Of a stretch of 64,000 bases of DNA, positions 34,696 to 43,697 are shown piece by piece. Position numbers and translations under genes: made by a program. The notes beneath the pieces are model-generated. The model had not been told where the DNA came from. It searched no databases and was given only the letters and a program-made list of their open reading frames with translations. Within the stretch, counting starts at the first letter, position 1. Each line of letters opens with the position of its first letter. Origin of the DNA: CAVZTX01 sp963778375 (GTDB taxonomy: Bacteria > Chloroflexota > Ktedonobacteria > Ktedonobacterales > Ktedonobacteraceae); the NCBI GenBank assembly GCA_963778375.1, contig CAVZTX010000011.1, forward strand, positions 325,012-389,011, in the 5' to 3' direction.

Positions 34696-37254
34696 ATGAC
34701 TGCTCACATCACTATTCGCGGTGCCCGGCTGCATAACCTGAAAAATGTCACCCTTACCATCCCTAAGAATCAATTTGTTGTCCTGACCGGCGTCTCCGGT
34801 TCCGGCAAATCGACCCTCGGCTTCGACATTCTCAATATGGAAGGCAAACGCCAATACATGGAATCGCTTGGTATAGTCCCCTTTGGGTTGGCGAAACCTC
34901 CCGTCGATGCCATCACTGGGCTTTCCCCATCGATCAGCATAGACCAGCACCTCACCAACCGCAGCCCACGTTCTACCGTTGGCACTGTCACCGATGTCTA
35001 TACCTATCTGCGTGCGTTGTTTGCTCGTCTGGGTCACCGTCCTTGCCCGAACTGTGGCAAAGATGTCCCGCCCACCTTCGACCCTTCCAACTCGGAATGG
35101 GGGAGTGAATCCAGCGCAGACGACGATGCCTCCGCACCTGAAGAAACCTTTTCTTGCCCCCATTGTGGCGCGCCTATTCCCGAAATCAGTATGGCGAACT
35201 TCTCCTTTAATAAACCCGCTGGGGCCTGTCCAACCTGCACCGGCTTGGGCATCGTTCATCAGGCCAACGTCAAACGCCTGGTTGACGAGCAAAAGAGCAT
35301 CCCGGATGGTGCCGTCTCCAGCTGGGATTCCTTTCACATCAACTATAATACTCCTATCTTGCAGGCAGCCGCTGCCCATTACAAATTTGAGTTCGACCTC
35401 TCGCTTCCGGTCAAAGACTTTACCCCTCCGCAGCGCGACCTGCTGTTCTTTGGCGTGGAAAGCCCACACTTTCGCCGCCACTTCCCAACTATCGAGCCGC
35501 CAACAACCGTTCGCCAGGGACGCTTCGAAGGTATCGCCACCAATCTCTTGCGACGCTACAATGAACACATCCACGAACACATCCATGAGGCCGATTACCG
35601 TGATAAGCTGGAAGAATTCTTCGTCACCCAGACCTGTCCAGACTGCGAAGGCACGCGCCTGCGTCCTGAAAGCCGGGTTGTGACCGTCGATGATCAGACC
35701 ATCATCGCTCTCTCGCGCCTATCACTCGCCGATCTCGGTACCTGGCTGGGCGCTCTCCCCACCGCTCTCAACACCGATGAAATGATCATCGCCGAATTTA
35801 TCCTGATCAACCTGAACGATGGCATTGCGAGGTTACTCGAAGTCGGCGCTGGTTACTTAATCCTCGAACGCTCTACTCCCACCCTTTCAGCAGGCGAAGC
35901 CCAGCGCCTCCGCCTGGCCTCCTTACTCGGCTCACAATTGAGTGGCGTTCTATACGTTTTCGACGAGCCGACTATCGGGCTGCACAACCGAGACACTCAC
36001 CGCCTGATCAACGTTTTGCGTCGCTTGCGCGACCTTGACAATACCGTCCTCGTCATCGAACACGACCTGGAGATGATCGCCGCAGCGGATTACGTGGTCG
36101 ACTTCGGCCCCGGTGCTGGCAAGCACGGCGGTCAGGTAGTCGCTGCAGGTACACCGGCCCAGGTAGCCGAACAACCCGGGTCGCTCACCGGAGATTATCT
36201 GGCCGGGCGAACATCCATCCCTATTCCACAGCGTCGCCGCACACCAACTGACCGCGCCATTACCATCTCCGGCGCTCGCCAGCACAATCTCCAGAACGTC
36301 ACCGTACGTCTACCACTTGGTTTGCTGGTCGCTGTGACGGGTGTATCCGGGTCCGGGAAATCCTCGCTGGTATTCGACATCCTCGACCGCGCCCTCCGCC
36401 AGCGTCTGTATGGTTCCAGCGATGCTCCTGGTGAGCACGACACTATCGAAGGCTACGAGTATCTCAACAAAATCATCACCATCGACCAGGAACACATCGG
36501 GCGCATCCCGCGCTCGAACGCCGCGACCTATTCTGATACGTTTACCCCCATCCGCGAAGCATTTGCTGCTACTCCCGAAGCTCGCCACCGGAGGTTATCC
36601 GTTCGGCACTTCTCGTTCAACGTCCCTGGTGGGCGCTGTGAGCGCTGCGAAGGTACCGGTGTCCTGACTATTAAAATGCAACTCCTGCCTGACGTGGAAG
36701 TGCGCTGCCCGGCCTGTCACGGACGCCGCTTCACCCACGAAACGCTTACAGTGCGTTACCGAGACTATGACATTGCTCAGGTGCTCGATCTGACCGTCGA
36801 AGAAGCTCTCGTGCTGTTTCAGGATGTTCCCGCCGCCCAATCACGCCTCCAGGTGCTATCCGATGTCGGCCTGGGCTATCTCCAGCTCGGACAACCCGCC
36901 ACCACGCTTTCAGGTGGCGAAGCCCAGCGCGTCAAGCTTGCGAAGGAACTCGGTCGCCGTGTCAGCGGTCGCACGCTGTATCTACTCAACGAACCTACCA
37001 CCGGTCTGCATATGGCCGATACCGCCCGTTTGCTCGGAATACTCCAACGCCTCGTGGATGCAGGCAACACCGTGATCGTCGTAGAACACAACCTGGAACT
37101 GGTCAAGGCAGCCGATTGGGTCATCGACCTTGGCCCGGAAGGCGGCGCGGCAGGCGGCAAGCTAATCGCCCAGGGAACTCCCGAACAGATCGCTCAGGCC
37201 CCCGGCTCGTACACCAGCCAGAGCTTGAGAAAACTATCTGTAGGGGCCAGATGA
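34696..37254 (+). CDS. UvrA-like ABC ATPase (short UvrA paralogue)
   Basis: 852 residues with two ABC ATPase modules: Walker A GVSGSGKSTLGFD and GVSGSGKSSLVFD, ABC signatures TLSAGEAQRLRLASLL and TLSGGEAQRVKLAKELG. It has zinc-binding Cys pairs (CPNC ... CPHC; CPTC ... CPDC; CERC ... CPAC). It is shorter than canonical UvrA (about 940) and lacks most of the UvrB-binding region, resembling the UvrA2/DrrC-like group often near drug-resistance genes. ATG 34696 has GGAGGTCAC directly upstream. Divergent from the ArsR-MFS pair. Second Walker B regions read VFDEPTIGLH and LLNEPTTGLH; the Asp-to-Asn in the second is notable. A type B repeat supplies the last codons. Confidence 0.88.
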   Translation: MTAHITIRGARLHNLKNVTLTIPKNQFVVLTGVSGSGKSTLGFDILNMEGKRQYMESLGIVPFGLAKPPVDAITGLSPSISIDQHLTNRSPRSTVGTVTDVYTYLRALFARLGHRPCPNCGKDVPPTFDPSNSEWGSESSADDDASAPEETFSCPHCGAPIPEISMANFSFNKPAGACPTCTGLGIVHQANVKRLVDEQKSIPDGAVSSWDSFHINYNTPILQAAAAHYKFEFDLSLPVKDFTPPQRDLLFFGVESPHFRRHFPTIEPPTTVRQGRFEGIATNLLRRYNEHIHEHIHEADYRDKLEEFFVTQTCPDCEGTRLRPESRVVTVDDQTIIALSRLSLADLGTWLGALPTALNTDEMIIAEFILINLNDGIARLLEVGAGYLILERSTPTLSAGEAQRLRLASLLGSQLSGVLYVFDEPTIGLHNRDTHRLINVLRRLRDLDNTVLVIEHDLEMIAAADYVVDFGPGAGKHGGQVVAAGTPAQVAEQPGSLTGDYLAGRTSIPIPQRRRTPTDRAITISGARQHNLQNVTVRLPLGLLVAVTGVSGSGKSSLVFDILDRALRQRLYGSSDAPGEHDTIEGYEYLNKIITIDQEHIGRIPRSNAATYSDTFTPIREAFAATPEARHRRLSVRHFSFNVPGGRCERCEGTGVLTIKMQLLPDVEVRCPACHGRRFTHETLTVRYRDYDIAQVLDLTVEEALVLFQDVPAAQSRLQVLSDVGLGYLQLGQPATTLSGGEAQRVKLAKELGRRVSGRTLYLLNEPTTGLHMADTARLLGILQRLVDAGNTVIVVEHNLELVKAADWVIDLGPEGGAAGGKLIAQGTPEQIAQAPGSYTSQSLRKLSVGAR

Positions 37255-37318
37255 TGCGGTTTAACAAAATAGTCGGGACATCCGTAGGGCCGATTTATCG
37301 GCTTTGGGGTGGGGAGAT
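37239..37318. repeat. Type B repeats overlapping the 3' end of the UvrA-like gene
   Basis: CTGTAGGGGCCAGATGATGC contributes the final Val-Gly-Ala-Arg and stop of the ATPase, and a second unit CCGTAGGGCCGATTTATCGG follows at 37280. The gene's original C-terminus may have been replaced by repeat sequence. Confidence 0.65.
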
Positions 37319-37341
37319 CGTTCCCAAATCGGCCAGAAGTA

Positions 37342-37389
37342 TCTGATACATTAGATACTTCTGATACATTAGATACAACTGATACAATC
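37342..37389. repeat. Short direct repeats upstream of the pentapeptide-ALDH gene
   Basis: Two exact copies of TCTGATACATTAGATAC start at 37342 and 37360 (18-base spacing), with a third partial copy ACTGATACAATC at 37378. Regular spacing less than 100 bases before a start codon suggests a protein-binding array. Confidence 0.6.
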
Positions 37390-37474
37390 GCACTGAAATG
37401 ACTCGTCACTTTCTATCGCGTATACTATGAGGAGACCTTTTAAAACGCTGATAGTGACCAAAGAGAGCTTGCGC

Positions 37475-39577
37475 ATGACAACTGAGAACGAAACTGGATC
37501 AGGAAGATCAATCTCCCCTTTGACGAGAGCAGATATTGAGCTGCTTCGGAGCAAGATCGAAAGTAGTGCTCAGCTCGATCTCAGCTTTCAACATCTGGAA
37601 TCCATTGATCTCTCCTACTACGATTTGCAGGGCGCTAATTTGCGGGGCGCTAATTTACAAGGAGCAGACCTGCGGGGAGCTAATCTCAGTCATGCTTCTC
37701 TCCAAGAGGCAGACCTCAGTCATGCTGACCTTGATGGGGCAAATCTGACTCGTGCCCATCTAGGGGAAAATGAAGCGAATCGCGTTGTGCTGCATGATGC
37801 AAAACTGAGCTATGCCACGCTGAGAGAGCTTGATCTGCGCGGCTTTGACCTGACGGACCTTGACCTCTCTCATGCCGATCTGAACGGAACCGATCTGCGC
37901 AACGCGACCCTTTCTGGAACCGATTTACGTGGGGCCGATTTAAGTACGGCTCAGTTACACGGTTCGGAGTTACGTCAAGCCATCCTCCACAGTCAGGTCC
38001 TTTTGAGCGATAGGCCGAAGCAGTACACTCATCACGATACATTTCTCTCAGAGTCAATGGACTCAGCCCATCAGTCAGAACTGATCCCAGAGAGGTCATT
38101 GCCAGTTCAAGGAGAGCAGCATACGATGCAAACCGACCACTTAGTCATTGGTGGGGAACGCGTTCCCGCGGCCGAGGGTAGGACATTTCCCGTTATTGAA
38201 CCCGCATCCGGCAAACCTTTTGCTGAAGTGGCAGAAGCCGGGACCGAAGATGTTGAGCGGGCCATGCGAGCCGCTTATCAGGCTTTTGAAGCAGGAAGTT
38301 GGCCGCGTCTCAGCGCAACGGAGCGCGGTCGCATACTCCTTCAAGCCGCCACCCTGGTACGACAGCGACTAGATGACATAGCGATCATCGAAGCACGCAA
38401 TGCAGGTAAACCCATTCGAGATGCGCGTGGTGAAGTTGGACTGGTTGCCTCGGTGCTTGAGTATTGGGGAGGAGCAGCAAACAAGATTTTTGGCGAGACC
38501 ATCCCGATACAAGATTCCGGGCTTGAAGTCACACTACGCGAACCGGTTGGAGTGTGCGCCCTGATTACTCCGTGGAACTTCCCGATGGTCATCGCATCCT
38601 GGAAAATCGCTCCCGCTCTGGCATGCGGCAATACGGTTGTGGTGAAACCTGCCCAACTCACGCCGCTCTCGGTGCTCATCCTGGCTGATATTTTGATGGA
38701 GGCAGGGCTACCCCCAGGAGTGATCTCAGTACTTCCTGGACCCGGGTCAACAGTTGGGAATGCACTGGTCACCCACCCGCTCGTCTCGAAAGTTTCATTT
38801 ACCGGCTCGACGGAGGTGGGTTCTCAGATTATGCGCCTGTGTGCCAACAATATTACGCGGATATCGCTTGAGCTTGGAGGCAAAGCTGCGAATGTGGTAT
38901 TCGCGGATGCCGACCTGGAACGCTGTATTGAGTCCTCAATATTTGCGGTCTTCGGCAACTGTGGACAGGACTGCTGCGCTCGCTCTCGCATCCTTGTACA
39001 GCGCTCAATCTATGATGAGTTTGTTGAACGGCTCACCGCACGTACAAATTCGCTCTCAGTTGGCTCACCACTCGATGAGAAGACCGAAATTGGCCCGCTT
39101 ATTTCCGCCGCTCAGCGCCAGCGCTCCCTCGACTATATCGCGCTCGGCCAGCAGGAAGGAGCAGAACTGATCACCGGTGGAACCATCCCAGCAACGCTCA
39201 ATAAGGAGAACGAAGCTGGCTATTTCCTCTCGCCAGCCATACTCACACATATCGGTAACAAAACGCGAGTCGCTCAAGAAGAAATCTTCGGCCCCGTTGT
39301 CTGTATCATCCCATTCGATACTGAGGAGGATGCAGTTCAGCTCGCCAACGACACACCCTATGGTCTCTCAGGATCAGTGTGGACACGCGATCTTGGCCGC
39401 GCTATCCGCACGGCGAAAGGCATTCGCGCAGGTGTGCTCTCCATCAATTCCAATCACAGCGTAAATACCGAAGCACCCTTCGGCGGCTACAAGAAAAGCG
39501 GTATTGGTCGCGAGATGGGCATGCACGCCATTCAACTCTACACAGAGGTGAAGAGCGTATTCTTCTCACAAGAGTAG
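37475..39577 (+). CDS. Pentapeptide-repeat / aldehyde dehydrogenase fusion protein
   Basis: One open frame of 700 residues from ATG 37475 (GAGAG upstream; a longer start at ATG 37427 lacks a signal). Residues about 40-165 are A(N/D)LxG-type pentapeptide repeats; a ~50-residue Ser/Gln-rich linker follows. From internal Met at 38126 comes a complete aldehyde dehydrogenase of 483 residues: PWNFPMVIASWKIAPAL, FTGSTEVGSQ, Glu in LELGGKAANV, catalytic Cys region FGNCGQDCCARSR, PFGGYKKSGIGRE. It is closest to betaine/gamma-aminobutyraldehyde dehydrogenases. A good ribosome-binding site (AAGGAGAG, 38109-38116) precedes ATG 38126, so the enzyme may also be made alone. Both readings are open from sequence. 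Confidence 0.85.
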   Translation: MTTENETGSGRSISPLTRADIELLRSKIESSAQLDLSFQHLESIDLSYYDLQGANLRGANLQGADLRGANLSHASLQEADLSHADLDGANLTRAHLGENEANRVVLHDAKLSYATLRELDLRGFDLTDLDLSHADLNGTDLRNATLSGTDLRGADLSTAQLHGSELRQAILHSQVLLSDRPKQYTHHDTFLSESMDSAHQSELIPERSLPVQGEQHTMQTDHLVIGGERVPAAEGRTFPVIEPASGKPFAEVAEAGTEDVERAMRAAYQAFEAGSWPRLSATERGRILLQAATLVRQRLDDIAIIEARNAGKPIRDARGEVGLVASVLEYWGGAANKIFGETIPIQDSGLEVTLREPVGVCALITPWNFPMVIASWKIAPALACGNTVVVKPAQLTPLSVLILADILMEAGLPPGVISVLPGPGSTVGNALVTHPLVSKVSFTGSTEVGSQIMRLCANNITRISLELGGKAANVVFADADLERCIESSIFAVFGNCGQDCCARSRILVQRSIYDEFVERLTARTNSLSVGSPLDEKTEIGPLISAAQRQRSLDYIALGQQEGAELITGGTIPATLNKENEAGYFLSPAILTHIGNKTRVAQEEIFGPVVCIIPFDTEEDAVQLANDTPYGLSGSVWTRDLGRAIRTAKGIRAGVLSINSNHSVNTEAPFGGYKKSGIGREMGMHAIQLYTEVKSVFFSQE

Positions 39578-39624
39578 ACAATACTGCAAACGGCACGAGG
39601 TTTCCTCGCGCCGTTCGTGTATAG

Positions 39625-39686
39625 TAGGGGCGATCCCTTGCGGTCGCCCTGCTGGGGCGGAGACTATGAGAGTCGCCCTTACAAAT
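39625..39686. repeat. Type B repeat, GCGATCCCTTGCGGTCGCC form
   Basis: GTAGGGGCGATCCCTTGCGG and GTCGCCC form a hairpin, with a second GTCGCCCTTAC unit at the end. It lies between convergent genes (ALDH fusion + and sedolisin -), a terminator-like position. Confidence 0.7.
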
Positions 39687-42080
39687 CTACGATGCACTCA
39701 CCACCACATCGTCCACAAAGAAGGCAGTTGAGGCACCAAAACTACTCGTCTGGCCTTCAAAGACGAGGGTGACGGTCTGCCCAGCGTAGTTGGACAGTTT
39801 ATTTGTGACATCGAAGCTTTCCTGCTTCCAGTTGCCTGATGCATCGGTATTGCAGACCTGTTGCATGGTCGCAATCGTCTGGCCATTGCTATCCACTAGA
39901 GATGCGGTGAGGGTGTCATCGCAGCTTTGGGAAGCACTGTTCGTTTGACCATCCCACCAGTAACTGATGGCTATCTTGCCTGCACTGCTTGGCACGGTGA
40001 AGTCCTGACCGATACTATCATCACAGTTCCCATAGCCACAGAGGTAGGCGCTGTAGTTGCCGCTATGTGGATTCGTCGTGTCAACGAGTTCATATCCATC
40101 CCCCGATGACTCTTGCCAGGGAGTGCTGCCATCCTCGAAGCCGCCATTCTGAATCAGTGAGCCAGAGGTTGGGGTAGATGTGGGTACGGGGGTCTCGGTC
40201 GCCGTTGGTGACGGTGGAACCGGTGTAGGTGTATCGGTCGCCGTTGGCACGGGCGTTGGTGTATCGGTGGCTGTCGGGCTAGGAGCAGGCGTTCCCGTTG
40301 GACTCGGTGTTGGCGTCGGATTGCCACCACTTCCGCCAGCCAGGTCACGTGCGATATTGTAGACATCGGGCGAGCCCCAGCCACTTGCCTCGTCAAAGTT
40401 AGCAGTTGCAGGATAATACAGGTTATTTCCGCTTGTCACATCGTGGAATGGCGTATAGGTCTGCTGCGCATTCTCCAGGGCATAGAGTGCCGGGTTGGCA
40501 TTGCCCATGCGCGACTTGCCCTGCTTTTGCAGGTAATCGTTGATGGTGGCGGTGCTGCCTGCCCAGAGAGGTGCAGCCGCACTGGTGCCACCAACCACAA
40601 TCCAGCCACTCGAACTGCACCCTGCGGCGGTCACCGTACAGTAGACAGCGTAGCCCGAGGCGGGATCGGCATCTGCCGAGACATCAGGAACCTGACGGTT
40701 ACCATTGCTGTACTGATTTTTCACGCCGGGGCCGACTTGCCAACTGGGTAGTGCGAAGTAGCTGCTCAGTCCGCCACCGCCGCCAGAACCTTGCGGACTA
40801 CGTGATGTGTCGGTTGGATCACTCCAGACCGATTCGCTGCCGTACGCACTTCCGTTCAACTGCAAGTTGGTGCCACCAACTCCCGTGATGTTGGGATCAT
40901 CGGCAGGCGAATCTACCGCCAGGTTGGTGTCGTTGCAGTCATAGGCACCAGAGTCACCGGCGGCGGCATACATAGCAATTCCTTCGGCGGCACCCTGTTT
41001 GAAGATGTTATCAAGGGTTTGCAGTTCAGCATTGCCGCTGGCCGACTCGCACTCGCCCCAACTGGTGGTGCTGACCTGCGCTTTGTCGTCGGTGACGATC
41101 TGGTTGTAGGTGTCGTTTACTCCTTGTGTTGAGTTTGGCCCCTCATAGACAATCTGGTTCGCTTTGGGAGCCATGGCAGCCACGACTTCGATGTCGAGTT
41201 CGACTTCGATAGCGCCCGCACCGGCCGAACCGTCGGAACCATCCACCAGGACATTGCTGATGCTGGGCGTGCCCAGGCTATAGTTTTGCAGGTACTGGGT
41301 GATGTCGCTGCTCTGGTAGCCATCCAACTCGAAGATGGCGACGGTCTGGTTCACACCCTGGTTCCCCGCCTGCTGCAAGGGGGTGGAATCGTAGGCTCCT
41401 GTCAGATCTGAGGGTCCGTAGCCGGATTGTGTAGCATGCGGCTGAGCATGTTTTGTCGTATGCGTGTTCGATGCGCCACCCTTTGGCAAGCGATAGAGTG
41501 GGTGCATCTTCACGCTGTTGTCCAGGCCACCAATGGAGGCAATCAGCGATGAGAGCGATGCGGGAATGACTGGTGGATTGGCATTGGCAAAGAATCGCTG
41601 TGCACCAAGGGTATAGTTGTTGATCTTCACCTGAAAGGCAGATTGGGCTTGGGCAACGGTCGCGCTGGCGTCGATCAACATGCCATTCGATGCGACACGG
41701 ATCACGGTGAAGCCCTGGCCGATTAAATACTGCTTGACCTGCTGCTGCTGCTGTGCCGTTGGAGCAAATTCGGCGGCAAACTGCTGCGGTGTGAGATAGC
41801 GGTGATACTCGGATGAACGAGGATTATACATGTTGCTGAGCAGGTTCTCTAATTCCTGCCGGTTCCGCAGTTGCAGACCTACCGAAAGATTCAAGGTTTG
41901 TTGTGCGCTCGCCGTTCCAACCAGGTGTGCCTGCTTCAGAAGGGGAACGGTTTGACCGCTGAGGACGACGCGTGGGTCTTGCCTGGCCTGGACCACTAAG
42001 GAAATACTGAGGATGCTGAGTCCAATAAAGGCAACGACGACGAGGGAAACGAGGAGTTTGCGTACAAAGATGCGCTGCAT
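39687..42080 (-). CDS. S53 family serine-carboxyl peptidase (sedolisin/kumamolisin-like), secreted
   Basis: 797 residues: signal peptide (about 1-27), pro-kumamolisin activation domain (LSVGLQLRNRQELENLLSNMYNP ... RYLTPQQFAAEFAPT), S53 catalytic domain, and a ~55-residue Pro/Thr linker with TATDTPTPVP repeats. A C-terminal domain (LIQNGGFEDGSTPWQ ... FFVDDVVVSAS) follows, resembling carbohydrate-binding modules. Catalytic residues: Glu and Asp in EVELDIE, Asp of AAGDSGAYDC and Ser of GGTSAAAPLWAG. It would degrade extracellular protein at acidic pH, as sedolisins do. ATG 42080 has GGAGAG upstream; ATG 42092 does not. Confidence 0.93.
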   Translation of the reverse strand: MQRIFVRKLLVSLVVVAFIGLSILSISLVVQARQDPRVVLSGQTVPLLKQAHLVGTASAQQTLNLSVGLQLRNRQELENLLSNMYNPRSSEYHRYLTPQQFAAEFAPTAQQQQQVKQYLIGQGFTVIRVASNGMLIDASATVAQAQSAFQVKINNYTLGAQRFFANANPPVIPASLSSLIASIGGLDNSVKMHPLYRLPKGGASNTHTTKHAQPHATQSGYGPSDLTGAYDSTPLQQAGNQGVNQTVAIFELDGYQSSDITQYLQNYSLGTPSISNVLVDGSDGSAGAGAIEVELDIEVVAAMAPKANQIVYEGPNSTQGVNDTYNQIVTDDKAQVSTTSWGECESASGNAELQTLDNIFKQGAAEGIAMYAAAGDSGAYDCNDTNLAVDSPADDPNITGVGGTNLQLNGSAYGSESVWSDPTDTSRSPQGSGGGGGLSSYFALPSWQVGPGVKNQYSNGNRQVPDVSADADPASGYAVYCTVTAAGCSSSGWIVVGGTSAAAPLWAGSTATINDYLQKQGKSRMGNANPALYALENAQQTYTPFHDVTSGNNLYYPATANFDEASGWGSPDVYNIARDLAGGSGGNPTPTPSPTGTPAPSPTATDTPTPVPTATDTPTPVPPSPTATETPVPTSTPTSGSLIQNGGFEDGSTPWQESSGDGYELVDTTNPHSGNYSAYLCGYGNCDDSIGQDFTVPSSAGKIAISYWWDGQTNSASQSCDDTLTASLVDSNGQTIATMQQVCNTDASGNWKQESFDVTNKLSNYAGQTVTLVFEGQTSSFGASTAFFVDDVVVSAS

Positions 42081-42458
42081 GTAGCTCTCCACATCTAATA
42101 GTTATACAAGACGACGTGTCAATATACAAAGATAAACGGTGATACAGTATGGCATTCGGGATTATTTGCTGCTTTTGATAAAGCTTCTGCTCGTAATCAC
42201 AAAATGAAAAACTCACTTCAATTTTGGGAAACTGAACCAATTTCGTACGTAGTACGTATAGTATGAAGAGGTTTTGCCTTTGCAAGGCGTAACAAAACTT
42301 TGCAATTGCGCACGTTATTGCATATAATCTGTTGTATGTGCTCTGTAAGGAGCCAACCTAATCGACTCTGTAGGGAGGGGAAGAGTGGTAACAGGTGGAG
42401 CGGGCTGTAGGGGCCAGATGTATCATGCCCTCTCTGCCCTTTAAAGGAGATTCGCTGC
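42081..42458. promoter_or_regulatory. Divergent regulatory region between the sedolisin and OpuC-type genes
   Basis: About 380 bases without a gene. It holds the near-palindromic CGTACGTAGTACGTATAGTA at about 42245, resembling the TAGTACGTACTA site at 34509, and partial type B units at 42370 and 42407 (TGTAGGGGCCAGATGTATCA). No promoter boxes can be fixed confidently. Confidence 0.45.
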
Positions 42459-43511
42459 ATGGCAATAACTGATAGACGCTCTACACGTGTGGCTATGGCA
42501 TTCCACGAGATCACCAAGCAATTTCCCGGTACTGCTCAGCCTGCGGTAGATCATGTGAGCTTCGATGTACCAGAAGGGAGCACCTGTATGCTGGTTGGTA
42601 CCTCCGGCTCTGGCAAAACGACCCTCCTGCGCATGGTGAACCGCCTGATTGAACCAACCTCAGGTGAAATTATCATCGACGGTAAGAACATTCTCCAGGA
42701 GAATCCGATTACGCTGCGCCGGCATATTGGGTATGTCATCCAGCAGGTTGGCCTCTTCCCGCATATGACCATTGCGGAAAATATTTCGGTGACGGCTGAT
42801 ATTGCTGGTGGATGGACAAAGCAGCGTCTTGCTGGACGTGTTGACGAACTGCTGGACTTGGTTGGTTTGCCGCCTGCCGAATATCGTCATCGTTTCCCGC
42901 GTCAGCTATCCGGTGGACAACAGCAACGCGTTGGACTGGCTCGCGCACTGACAACCGATCCAGCAATCCTGCTGATGGATGAACCCTTTGGTGCTCTTGA
43001 CGCCATCACCCGCGCACGTTTGCAAGATGAGTTGTTGCGTATCCAACGCGGCGTACGGAAGACCATCCTCTTCGTCTCACACGACATTGAAGAGGCCTTT
43101 AAGCTCGGCGACCAGATTGCCGTGCTGACGGAGGGCAAACTGATGCAGCTTGGTACGCCCGTTGATCTGCTCGCGAACCCGGCCAACGACTTTGTACGTA
43201 AGCTGGTAGGAGCCGACAGCATCATGCGCCAGCTTCAGTATCTACCCGTTTTAGATGCCCTGGATAAACGACCGGAGGCGGTCTCTTCGGCGCATTGGGG
43301 AGATGTTCCAACATGTTCTTCGGATGCAACCCTTCTTACAGCCATGTTGAAACTCCTCGAAACCAATGCCCCCGCCCTTAAGATACAAGACAAAGATATG
43401 CAAGACCCTCTCGGTTATATTACCCTCGCTAGCATCAACTCGGAAATCACGAAGACGCGCAGTCAGGACTCGATGGATCAGGTCCCTACACCCGAAGCCA
43501 GGACGCGCTAA
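42459..43511 (+). CDS. opuCA: Osmoprotectant (quaternary amine) ABC transporter ATP-binding protein, OpuCA-like
   Basis: 350 residues. Walker A GTSGSGKTTLLRMVN, Q-loop VIQQVGLFPHMT, ABC signature LSGGQQQRVGLARAL, Walker B ILLMDEPFGALD and the H-loop VSHDIEEA are all intact. A ~100-residue C-terminal extension contains one degraded CBS-like segment instead of the two CBS domains that sense ionic strength in OpuCA. It powers import of glycine betaine, choline or carnitine with the two permeases and binding protein downstream. ATG 42459 follows AAAGGAG. Confidence 0.92.
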   Translation: MAITDRRSTRVAMAFHEITKQFPGTAQPAVDHVSFDVPEGSTCMLVGTSGSGKTTLLRMVNRLIEPTSGEIIIDGKNILQENPITLRRHIGYVIQQVGLFPHMTIAENISVTADIAGGWTKQRLAGRVDELLDLVGLPPAEYRHRFPRQLSGGQQQRVGLARALTTDPAILLMDEPFGALDAITRARLQDELLRIQRGVRKTILFVSHDIEEAFKLGDQIAVLTEGKLMQLGTPVDLLANPANDFVRKLVGADSIMRQLQYLPVLDALDKRPEAVSSAHWGDVPTCSSDATLLTAMLKLLETNAPALKIQDKDMQDPLGYITLASINSEITKTRSQDSMDQVPTPEARTR

Positions 43512-43567
43512 ATCGAGAACCCTGGCTAGGGGACAGGTAATCTACAAGTCGAAGTAGTGAAACGACT

Positions 43568-43680
43568 GTCATCCTGAATGGAACGACTGTCACCCTGCCT
43601 GTAGGGGCAGTGCCTTGTGCCTGCCCGCGCCGTCACCCTGTAGGGGCAGCGCCTTGTGCCTGCCCGAGCGAAGGGATGAC
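43568..43680. repeat. Composite repeat: two type B units nested inside a type A hairpin
   Basis: Outer arms are GTCATCCTGAATGGAACGA and GAGCGAAGGGATGAC (type A). Inside lie two copies of CTGTAGGGGCAGYGCCTTGT-GCCTGCCC (from about 43599 and 43639) separated by GCGCCGTCAC. It occupies the spacer between the ABC ATPase and first permease gene of one operon. Confidence 0.8.
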
Positions 43681-43697
43681 AATCAAAGAGGAGATGT

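Noticed and set aside
34624..35586. Minus-strand open frame of 320 codons across the UvrA-like gene
   Set aside because: It lies wholly opposite conserved Walker A and zinc-finger coding sequence, lacks a ribosome-binding site and has low-complexity Gly/Val/Arg content typical of an antisense shadow.
40180..40330. Tandem GGTGTATCGGTCGCCGTTGG-type DNA repeats as a regulatory array
   Set aside because: They encode the Thr/Pro-rich linker of the sedolisin on the minus strand, a common feature of secreted multidomain proteins.
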